Source: Ascochyta rabiei
Lineage: Eukaryota > Ascomycota > Dothideomycetes > Pleosporales > Didymellaceae
DNA length: 64,000 nt
Assembly (NCBI RefSeq): GCF_004011695.2
Contig: NC_082423.1
Location: 1,319,911 to 1,383,910 of the forward strand
Reading direction: 5' to 3'
Shown in pieces: positions 35,970 through 46,144 of the stretch. The translations under genes and the position numbers were made by a program. The notes under the pieces were generated by a model. The model searched no databases, was not told the origin of the DNA, and saw only the letters and a program-made list of their open reading frames with translations. Numbering within the stretch: the first letter of the stretch is position 1; the number at the start of each line of letters is the position of its first letter.

Positions 35970-37537
35970 ATGACGTCTCTTCTCTCACCCCCTATGCTAT
36001 CGGTTACGAATCAGAATCGTATGTCTCTTTACTCTCCATACATTTGTCTTCGCTCACGAGTTTTAAGTGCGTTACGCTGAGCCCCATGTAATTGATTTTC
36101 AATCACTGCAAGCAGCGACTATCGAGGGTGCATTTGATCAATCTTTATTCGAGGTATTAAAGAACGCCGCGCCCACTGGACTTCTGCATATTGTTAATCA
36201 TGGCCTTGATCCAAGCCTTGTACGACTTCTCGAGCTTGCAAGAGTTTTCTTATTCTAATAATTGGTTTTCTAGTTTCAGAAACTCCGAGCGATCACATAC
36301 ACATATATGATGACAGCAACAGCAGAGGAGAAGGATGCAGCGTCTACTGTAAACGGGACAGGTTCTTTCGAGGGTTACAAACCACGCACTGATGAAGAGT
36401 AAGCTTCGTTTTAATTTGATGCAATGCAAAATCAGTAACCCTTGGGAAGAAAGCGCAAAAGTGTCTTGCCAGTAATAGAAGAGTACAATTACGATTATCA
36501 CTCCAGCGGAACGATAAATCGACCAAAGCTTATCAAAGACAACGAAGAGCCTTTATCTAAGATCTTCAATGTAAGTATACAACGGGACTACATGTAGAGG
36601 GTATGTACACGCTAACCACTTAAAGTTCTATCATCAGGAACTCACACCACACTTGTTGGATTTCATTGGCAAGTTCTGTGGGTTACAGCCTGGAGTTTTG
36701 CGGCAGACGCATGAAGAGTCCAGTGAAGTGGCGCATTTGCTTCTGTACCGTAAGTGCTTGACTACGAAAATTCTAACGTCAAGTCTCCTACTGCGTCACT
36801 GCTGTAAAGTGATGCGTCTTCTTCCTTTGGAAGTAAACAGTAACTAATCTTTACGACACAGATCCCAGATGGTACGAACATTTTGCAAGAAAAAGGGCGG
36901 CATACGCTGGTCACACAGACATCGGATCACTCACGTATCTATATGCAAATCCGGTGGCTAGCTTGCAGGTTTATGGTACGCGAGGTTGGGAATATGTTGC
37001 TTATATTCCCAACTCGATTGTCGTCAACATGGGAGATGCAATGCAATTTTTAACAAAAGGTATGATGAATGCAACACTTCACCGAGGTACGTAATACTTT
37101 TTTGTGCGCATAGAACGCGACGTAAGCTAACCATTAACTTCTTGGATACTTGTAGTTATCAAACCTACCTCCGATCAGAATGAGGCTATAAGAACGGCAC
37201 TTGTTTACTTTGTTCATCCGAACCATTCTTCGATGTCTGCATCTTTATCACATTTCCAACAACTGCGAGCTCACTACACTCGCGAGACCAAAAAATCTCC
37301 AGGATGTCTCATCAATGGTATGGGTCGTAAGTTATGACCTTAACTGATTTTGCATGCAATTATTTAATGTCATTTGCAGTGAATCGAGTGATATCAAGCC
37401 TTTCGGCTATTAGAGAAGATCCATATCTCTCACTAGTTGACTATAAAGCGTGGGAATCATCAAGGAACGGTGGCTTAGTAGCTTCACCCCGAGAGTTTTG
37501 CGTCAATTTTGAGACCCTGGCTGTTAATTTGGTGTAA
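35970..37537 (+). CDS. 2-oxoglutarate/Fe(II)-dependent dioxygenase (isopenicillin N synthase-like)
   Basis: The eight-exon model (35970-36018, 36068-36219, 36274-36398, 36462-36570, 36638-36749, 36862-37086, 37156-37317, 37380-37537) gives 363 aa with consistent phases. The N-terminal non-haem dioxygenase domain has VIDFQSL, LLHIVNHGLDPS and GSFEGYKPR. The catalytic double-stranded beta-helix domain has GHTDIGSLTYLY (His200, Asp202), VVNMGDAMQFLTKG and TLHRV (His256), completing the iron triad. The usual RxS 2-oxoglutarate-binding motif reads R-T-A near residue 270, a possible weakening. Such enzymes hydroxylate, desaturate or cyclise small molecules. The TAA stop is at the very junction with the AT-rich tail of an inserted LINE-derived element, so the native C-terminus may have been trimmed. 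The third acceptor (AAAAG) is weak. Confidence 0.82.
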
Positions 37538-37697
37538 TTGATTAATTGATTAATTGATTAGTTTAACGTCCTGTGTGAGTCTAAGATTATTTAAGACGAG
37601 AGCAGTTAAGCTACTCTAGTGATTTAAGGAGTGTGTTTGCGTAAAAGGATAGTAAATGTGTGTTTGCAGCCCTATAGTAAGAGCCTTCGCTCTTAGA
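37538..37697 (-). mobile_element. Second LINE-tail (SINE-like) element
   Basis: On the minus strand it reads from near 37697 to an AATC/AATT repeat tail at 37538-37562. It is about 160 bp and closely similar to 25464-25305 and to the LINE 3' end at 19455-19612. It abuts the stop codon of the dioxygenase gene. No clear target duplication was found. Confidence 0.7.
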
Positions 37698-37822
37698 AGT
37701 AAACAGAGGGTCTTAGACGTCTGTTGTTTATTGTAGGTACCACATACGTGTGCCTACTTTAGTCTTTAAAGTAAAAGCTAGAGTAGCTATATTTCCTTAG
37801 TTTGTGTGTAGTAGTAGGAATA
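37698..37822. other. TA-rich RIP-like spacer
   Basis: Mutated AT-rich sequence between the LINE-tail element and the inverted LTR-like pair. No identity recognised. Confidence 0.3.
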
Positions 37823-38893
37823 TGTTATGGACTAGCCTTAGGGTGGGATGCAATGAGGGTCGATATGGTATTGTATCTCTTAAGGAGGTAACTTATTGCA
37901 TGTCCTTCTAATATGTCTATAGGGCACGTAACTGTACTGTCTTGCTTAAGGCTTAGACAAGGTCTAAGCCTATAACATAAATCCTTTCCCTATCTCTCCT
38001 AAGCTGTATGTATTTTACTAGGTCCTTTCTACATCCTGCGTAGGCCTAAGGACGCTAGTAGTAGGTAAACCCTAGGGCTAGTTGTAGTTCCATAAGGGTC
38101 TAGCTCTTAGTAGGTTAGCTGCTAGTCTAGTCTGTAGTTTACCTAGGTCAGTCCCTACGCGCACCTAGGTTGTTTTTGTTTTACCTAGCGCACCTACCTA
38201 AGTTAGACACTATACTACTCTATACTTCTACCTAACCTACCTATATTATACCTACTAAATTTCTTATATACGCTATTACTACACCTACTATATCTGTTGT
38301 TACCTCTAGTTATAGCTATTAGGCTACTAGCTAAGAGGCTAGTAGTCCTCCTAGAGGGGGCAGTTATAGTCTACTATAGTTCTTCCCCTCTAAGGCTCTA
38401 CCTATAACATTTCCCTAGTTTTTTATGTCTATAGTTCCTAATTTAGTTATAGGGCCTAACTATTTTTATAGAAGTCTTACTACTATTATATAGGCAACTA
38501 TAAAGTTAAGAGTAACTTAAATAATAAGAACCTAGTCTTAGTCTCTGCTACTACTATCCTACACTGCTAGTGCTACCTCTTTACTATTCTTACTAGCTAG
38601 CCTTATAAGTGTTTTACGTCTGTTATAGGCCTACTTACCTACTAATTTCTTCTACAGCTAACTATATTCCCAGTGCTAGTAAGACATACTACACCTAAAC
38701 TAAGCGTAAACACGTCTGTATTTATAATAATAACCTTTTGTTAGAGGCTAAGACCTTGTCTAAGCCTTAAGCGAGACGGGGCGGTCACGTGCCCTACAGA
38801 CATGTTAGAAGAACACGCAACATGTTACCTCCCTAAGAGATACAATACTATTTTAACCCTTATTACATCCTACCTTAAGGCTAGTCTATAACA
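37823..38893. mobile_element. Inverted pair of ~150-bp LTR-like arms flanking a 0.77-kb core
   Basis: The left arm 37823-37977 starts TGTTATGGACTAGCC and ends AAGCCTATAACA. The right arm 38749-38893 is its reverse complement with RIP-type differences (TGTTAGAGGCTAAGACC ... CTAGTCTATAACA). Each arm alone has TG...CA ends like an LTR, but the two face opposite ways. The core (about 37978-38748) has an open-ended gag-like flavour (YSLLQFFPSKALPIT-type stretch) without firm identity. It is either two solo LTRs in head-to-head arrangement or a foldback-type element. Confidence 0.55.
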
Positions 38894-39231
38894 TTTATAT
38901 ATCTTCTTCTAGAAGAATAGCTAGTACTTACGCCTGTACTATGTCACCTAGTCCCTAGAATAACTGTTGAAGTTGTACTTTAGTTAAAGACTGTAAGCAC
39001 TGATTCTATTGGTTCTTGGGGATGAGTACTGGTGGATTGGTTGGGGTTATCAACTAAGCAAAGATTTTAAAGATAGGGTGCACTAAATAGTACAGAGTAG
39101 ACTGTCTAGTTTAAGCGCAGGTTAAGATTCTAAAGACAAACTTAATTAACAAGGTTAAATATAAACTATAAAAGTTATGTTCCTACTAGATATATACTAA
39201 GGAGATACAATACTTATTAATAAGTAACTAG
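38894..39231. other. RIP-like spacer
   Basis: AT-rich mutated sequence. One less-mutated patch lies at about 38998-39055 (GGTTCTTGGGGATGAG and following). No gene seen. Confidence 0.3.
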
Positions 39232-42200
39232 AGTTCGTCTAATAAAATACATAAGGGTGCTTGTAGATAAGCATATTATACTATACTTATTAATAAGCAG
39301 TTATATATATTATGCTTATTAACAAGCAATTACATAATAACCCTTTCTATCCTGTCCTTCTCTACTGTTTGTTCCTTTAGGGCAGAGTTAGGGGTCTTAT
39401 TTAGCTAGTACTTATATTTGTGCTGTGCCCTAGCATAGGATTATAACACTATCCCTTCTTCTTCTTAAGTTTGTCCTTAAACTACATAATTGTCTGTTAG
39501 AGTTTTATATATTCTGTAATCTCTACATCTAGTAACCTATAAGTTAAGATGTTCTTTTATACCTACAACATCTGTCTTATATTAGAAATCTGTTAAGCTA
39601 ATATACCTGCTAAAGTCCCTTATAATTTTTGTTTTTTTAGCAGCTATAAGTGCTATATTATGCTAGGTAGTCTAAAAGGTCTAAAGTGTGCTAAGTGCAT
39701 AAAGGCTAGCAAGCTATATTTAAAAATTTCTTAGGTATTATTAGATAATACTTATAGGGAGTATAAGAAAGAGGTAGAAGTAGACAAGTTGCTCCTTATA
39801 ACTGTAATTGCGTAATTATTGCGTAATAATAAAATCCTAAAACAGGCAAATAAGCATGTATGGCAAAAGGCGCTGTATTTAGTAAATAGAATAGTTAAGG
39901 CTAGCAAGTTAGACCTAGCTAAGGAAGTTAATTCTAACTATTCTGTAGCGTCTATTAGCATATATGTCTCGCCAGCTACCTAGAGTACTCTTAGTTTAAT
40001 TAAAGAGTCTACAGTAGATTATAGTACTTAGGTACTAATTAGTAGCAGCTTATAAGGTATATAGGTAGTTCCTATATATTTTCTAAGTCTAGGTATCCTA
40101 ATTATTTAACTAGGTCCCTTTGTTAATCGCTATTTCCCTTATATATTACTGTTTTTTTAACTTCCTATTTATCTTTAATATTAGCTTAGTAATAGGAGTT
40201 CTTCTAGATAGACGTTCTAGAGTTAGCTAGTTCTAATAGCAATATGTGGAACACTAGATAGATCTTTGTATCCTTTAGCAGATTAAGTCTATAGTTAACT
40301 AGGCTTATCTACTTTAAAATAAAAAAGGGTCTAACTTGAACGTAGTCTAGTTTTTTTGTTAGTCTTTATATGCGAAGGTTTTTTATAAGGAGATAGACTT
40401 TATCCCCCTCTTTTAGCTAAGGCGCTGTTTTTCTTTTCTAGTTAACATATAAGATTGCTTATTCTTAAGCCTTACTAATATTTTCTTATACTTTCTTATG
40501 CACTTCTTTTAGTCTTACTATTAAGGATATTACTAATTTAGTCTAAATTAGCGTGTCTAGGCTTCTAGTAAAGAGATTAAGGTGCATCCTGTAATTTAGG
40601 AAGAACAGTAATTCTTCTATTACTTCTAATAATTTGTTATTATATGTGATTTGTGCTATAGGTAACAGTAAAACCTAGTTATCTTGCTGCTAGTTGCTGT
40701 ATATCTGTAGGTATGTTTCTATAGTCTAATTTATTCTTTTAGTCTATCTGTCTGTCTATAGATAATAGGCTGTTAAAAGCTTCTTCTTAGTACCTATAGC
40801 TGCTAAGAGCTTAGTCTAATAATTTAACGTAAAGAGCTTGTCTTAATTACTAATAATTAATTCTAGTATGCTATAATGCCTTATGTGTTAATCTAGGAAC
40901 ACTTATATAAGCTGCTCTGTAGTATAACTATATTAAAACAGTATTATTTTAGTGTACTTAGTAAATCTATTAGCTATAACAAAGATTAAGTTGTAGTTGT
41001 ATCTAGTTATAGGGCCTCTTAAGATAGGTAGCTGTGTAACAAAGTCTATTATAATGTTTATCTATAGCGCTGTTATTAGCTCTATTACCTGTATTTCTCT
41101 CTATTTTGCGTGTGTACTGTGTTTTCTTTGCTAACAGTTAATAAAGTTCTTAATGTATTTAGTAGCCTTGTCCTTTATATTACTAAATCTATAGTGTTAC
41201 TTAATAAGTTCTGTTATGTGTGTAATTCTAGAGTGTCTATATAGTAGGTTATTGTGGTAATTAGCTATAATTTTGTTCTAAAGTTCCTTTAGTACGTCTA
41301 ATATAATGCGCTGTTTGTTTTTAATTTGCATTATATTGTTTAGTTACTGCAATAGTCTAAGTAACCTATTATTATTAATTCCTAGTACTGTAAACTAGTT
41401 TATTGTCTTTTCTCTAGTAAGGTTGTATTGTCTGCTAAGCGTGTTAGCTCTACTATTGTCTTTGCCTAGCGTATATAATATCTTAAATTTATATTATCTA
41501 AGTATCTTAGACTAACGTACTTGTTGTTAATTTAAGACCTTAGTAGTATTAAAGTATACTAGGTTCTTATAGTTAGTGTAGATAGTAAGTTCTAAGTAGC
41601 TTTCTACGTATAGTTGCTAATATTCTAGAGCTAATATAATTATAAGTAATTCTTTGTTATGTATATTGTAGCGTTCTTTAGGTCCTAAGAACTTACGTAA
41701 GTAGTAAGTAATAGGGTGCTATAGTGTATCCTTTTCTTATATAATATATGCGCCTAATTTAAGATCTAAGGCGTTAGTCTCTATGCACACTAGTTGACTA
41801 CTATAAAATATAATTAGCGTAGGAAGTGTAATATAGGCTTACTTAAGTGCCTTAAACACATTGTTCTGTTCTTATCCCTACTTAAATAGTGTATCCTTCT
41901 GCGTAAGCTTTGTTAGCAGAATTGCAATCTTAGAGTAGTCCTTAATAAAGCGTTAGTTAAACTTAACAAATCCCAAGAATTCCTAGATCTTTTTAACCGT
42001 TTTTACCGTTTACTAAGTCTTAACTACTTCTACTTTTATTAGACTAATCCTAACTCTATATTGTCCTACAATATACTCTAGAAATTTAACTTCCTCCTTA
42101 TGCTATTTACACTTCTTAGGTTTAATTTATAGGTCTGTCTGCCTTAGGCATTCTAGCACTTCTGTAACATGTTATTTATGCTTTTCTAATATCTTTAAGT

Positions 42201-44162
42201 ATACTAGGATATTGTCTAGAAATACTACTACAGTTCTGTTAACGTGTAATCTTAGGACGTTATTAATTAACCCCTAGTATATTGCTAGTGCGTTTGTTAG
42301 ACTAAATAGTATAACTAGGTACTTATAGAGTCTATATTGCGTTCTAAATGCTATTTTCTATTCTTCTTCTTCCTTTATGCGTATAAGGTTGTACGCGCCT
42401 TATAGGTCTAACACAGTAAAGTACTAAGCTCTTACTAGCTAGTCCTGCAACTCTGTAATGTTTAGAAGCAGGTAGTAGTTTTTAATAGTTATTTTATTAA
42501 GCTTCTAGAAGTTAATATAAGGTTATAGCTTGCTATCCTTCTTGGGAACAAACATAATTAGGTACCCTGTAGGTAATTCTAATCTTCTAATAAATCCCTT
42601 CTTAAGGTTCTCCTTAATATACTTGCAAAGTACTTTAAGTTCCTTTTCTAATAACTAATATAATAGCCTAAAAGTTAGTATCTTTCCTTTCTAGAGCTTA
42701 ATCTTATAATCCTAGGGTTTATGCTTAGGTAGGGCTTTTACTAAAAGCTCTTCTCTAAACATCTCTGCGTACTGTCTGTCCACGTTAGGGATAGCAGAAG
42801 GTGCACTCCTCTCCTCCTTAACTCTTGCTTTGTAATCTGTAGGGCGTTTAGCATCTACATAGTTAACTACTCTATCTTAGCGCATCTTATATATTAAAGA
42901 GACATTATTTATCTCCTTTTTATCTACTAGCTACTGCGTGCGCTGCGTAGGCGTAGATACATTAGTGCTGTATTTATATCCTTTTTAATAAAAGTCTTTC
43001 TTATACCTAGTCTATCTTTAGGTTATACTTTTATAACTAGGGAAGTCCTAATATGTTATTGTGCGTGGGCTTTGTAAAGATGTCTGGGTTTATTTCCTTA
43101 TAGTGCCCCTATATCTGTAGGGGTGCTGCTATTACTTTAAACATAATTAATAGTTTGTCTAGCATTAATTCTCTATTAGCTACTTAAAGTAAGTAAGGGT
43201 TCTCCTTATAATATAATCTAAGTCTAGCCTACTATATTGCTGTTCTAGATATATAACTTACTTATGCTCCTAAGTCTAAGAGTACTGTTAAGGGTACCCT
43301 ATTTAGTTTAATAGGTAGCTTAATAAGGTAATTGTTTCTAATGCTATTAATAGATTGATCCCTAGGGCCTGTAGGCGCTAGCCTAAAAAGGTCCTCTCTT
43401 TACTAAACCCTTTAAACTCCTTAGTACTGCAATGCTCCTTACAATCTGCTTTAAGGCAGTTCTATCAGCGTGTGTTGTAGTAACTTCTATTAACTACTAG
43501 CTGTATTTGCATTGTAGCCTGTAGGTTATCTGTTCTAGGAAAGTGTGTATTCTAATGTTTGTTAATAAGATAAAGTTTACATAGGTTATTATAACACTAG
43601 TACTTTTAACTACAACATAGGCTTTGTTATGCTAGGAACTATCTTGTACTAAGCTTCTTGTTATAGTAGATTATGTATTTGTCCTTAGTGTATACTGTCC
43701 ACGTAAGGTTTCTATATTTTAGGTTTTAGTAGTCTAAGATATACTATAGTTATAGGCTAATTATTAGTAGTACTTCTTTCTACTTCTGTATACGTTCTAG
43801 GCTAAGCTATATTTCTTATTTACACTAAAGCTAGTCTTTAGCTTCTTCTAGGTTATTAGCAAACTATTTACTATTGTTAATTTCTTTTCTAAACTAGTAA
43901 ACAAGCTGTTAGAGTTCTAGTTTAATTCTGTAAATTTAGGTACTCCTATAGAACTAACAAGTTCCTAATACATTTAGTAATAGGCTTCTTTATTGTTACG
44001 CTTCTAGCGTTATTAAGCTAGGCGTTCTTGTTTGCGTGTTAGTAGGGAGCTAACTTAGTTAAACTCTTGCCCTAAGGTGTCTAGTAGGTTATCTATCTTT
44101 TGCTGGTTATTGTTAGAGTAGTATTCTAGAAGAGGGAAAACAGGTATAGGGTTAGACGAACA
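39232..44162 (-). mobile_element. Ty3/Gypsy retrotransposon on the minus strand, RIP-degraded
   Basis: The minus strand from 44162 leftward gives gag-like sequence, then reverse transcriptase (TVVVFLDNILVYLK, where the FLDDILVYS motif has D changed to N), RNase H (ETNALDLKLGAYI), then an integrase-like region (DRQTKRIN, FVIANRFTKYTKIILF) down to about 40700. Nearly every former W or Q codon is TAG. The outer ends carry a 10-bp inverted match, GTTCGTCTAA at 39233 and TTAGACGAAC at 44152-44161, resembling LTR termini, but I could not find a paired LTR. This lineage is distinct from the Gypsy at 2.9-24.8 kb. Confidence 0.8.
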
Positions 44163-44305
44163 TTAAAATTTTAAATTTTAAATTTTAGGGTGGAATAGGA
44201 AGCGCACAATTGCGCAAAGAGAACTTACTCTTCAGAATTCCAGCCTAAGCAGTGGTTCTTAAGTTATTGGCGCTGGAAGGGGGTGCTGTTGCGGGCGCAG
44301 GACAC

Positions 44306-45607
44306 AGAGCGCGCTAGGCTAAGAAGAGTTATTATTGCCTACCTCTACCTCTAGCGCCACGCAGCTAGCAACTACTGTAGCTAAGCCTAGAGAGGTAGAA
44401 CCTTATGCTGTAAGTTAAATATAACTTTTAGAGCTATAATATAAGTTATAGTTATAGTGCTGTTAGTAGGTACTACTACAGGGCAGGACGCAGAGCGCGC
44501 TAGGCTAAGAAGAGTTATTATTGCCTACCTCTACCTCTAGCGCCACACAGCCAGTAACTACTGTAGCTAAGCCTAAAGAGGTAGAACCTTATGCTGTAAG
44601 TTAAACGTAACTTGCAGAGCTATAATATAAGTTGTAGTTATAGTGCTGTTAGTAGGTACTACTGCAGCGCAGGACGCAGAGCGCGCTAGGCTAAGAAGAG
44701 TTATTATTGCCTACCTCTACCTCCAGCGCTACGCAGCTAGTAACTACTGTAGCTAAGCTTAGAGAGGTAGAACCTTATGCTGTAAGTTAAACGCAACTTA
44801 CAGAGCTATAATATAAGTTATAGTTATAGTGCTGTTAGTAGGTACTGCTACAGCGCAGGACGTAGAGCGCGCTAGGCTAAGAAGAGTTATTATTACCTAC
44901 CTCTACCTCTAGTGCTACGTAGCTAGTAACTACTATATCTAAGCCTAAAGAGGTAGAACCTTATACTGTAAGTTAAACGTAACTTACAGAGCTATAATAT
45001 AAGTTGTAGTTATAGTGCTATTAGTAGGTACTGCTGCAGCGCAGAACGCAGAGCGCGCTAGGCTAAGAAGAGTTATTATTACCTACCTCTACCTCTAGCG
45101 CCACACAGCCAGTAACTACTGTAGCTAAGCCTAAAGAGGTAGAACCTTATGCTGTAAGTTAAACGTAACTTGCAGAGCTATAATATAAGTTGTAGTTATA
45201 GTGCTGTTAGTAGGTACTACTGCAGCGCAGGACGCAGAGCGCGCTAGGCTAAGAAGAGTTATTATTGCCTACCTCTACCTCCAGCGCTACGCAGCTAGTA
45301 ACTACTGTAGCTAAGCTTAGAGAGGTAGAACCTTATGCTGTAAGTTAAACGCAACTTACAGAGCTATAATATAAGTTATAGTTATAGTGCTGTTAGTAGG
45401 TACTGCTACAGCGCAGGACGTAGAGCGCGCTAGGCTAAGAAGAGTTATTGTTGCCTACCTTTATCTCTAGCGCCACACAGCCAGCAACTACTACAGCTAA
45501 GCCTAGGCAGGTAGAACCTTATGCTGTAAGTTAAACGCAGCTTATAGAGCTACAATCTAAGATGTAGATATATTATACTATAACTTATAGTTATAGATAT
45601 ATAATTC
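44306..45607. repeat. 186-bp satellite, seven units, with a three-unit higher-order repeat
   Basis: The marker AGAGCGCGCTAGGCTAAGAA recurs at 44306, 44492, 44678, 44864, 45050, 45236 and 45422, exactly 186 bp apart. Units 2 and 5 are nearly identical, as are units 3 and 6, giving a 558-bp higher-order period. Each unit contains complementary CTACCTCTACCTCT and AGAGGTAGA blocks about 50 bp apart, so it can fold back. All units are RIP-like (TAG/CTA rich). Confidence 0.9.
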
Positions 45608-46144
45608 TTTAACTTGCATATAACTTATAGAGCTATAATCTAAGTTATAGATATATTGTTCTATCCTAGGGCGTCAAGTCAACTCAGCCCTAAGTTGCGT
45701 TAGGGGCTTGTTTTAGTTAGGGACAAGATATCCCAGCGCCGGCGTATTTTTAAGCATATGGGCCTGGTTGCGTTATACTTAAGAGCTAGTTTTAATAGGT
45801 TCCTGCAGGCTAATCTTTCTAAAACTTAAGTATGTTAATTAGTAGGTTACATTATATATTAACAGTAATTTGCAGACCTATAGCTTGTGTAGTTAATGTT
45901 GTTAGGGTTTTGTGTTTGAGGTTGGGGTAAGGTTTGTGAGGCCGCAACAGCCCACGCGACTAGGTTCGGAGGCGTTCTGAGATTACGACCAGCGATCACT
46001 AACGTTACCCACACGCGTAGCTGCGTTAAATATACAGGTAGAAAGACGCGTCAACAGCGCTATAGATAGCATGCAGTCCGTAGTTAAATGCAGCAGTGTC
46101 CAGATAGTTATTTAAAGCCCACAATTAATTGTTAAACAGCCACT
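45608..46144 (+). promoter_or_regulatory. Upstream region of the first telomere-linked helicase pseudogene
   Basis: Composition shifts from RIP-like (to about 45900) to GC-balanced DNA with several CGCG boxes (CCACGCGACT, ACACGCGTAG). ATTTAAAGCCCAC at 46109-46121 is a possible TATA-like box about 25 bp before the start ATG at 46145. No gene seen. Confidence 0.4.

Noticed and set aside
44306..45607. Evenly spaced repeats considered as a CRISPR array
   Set aside because: The units are 186 bp and homologous throughout with no unique spacers, and this is a eukaryotic chromosome end.
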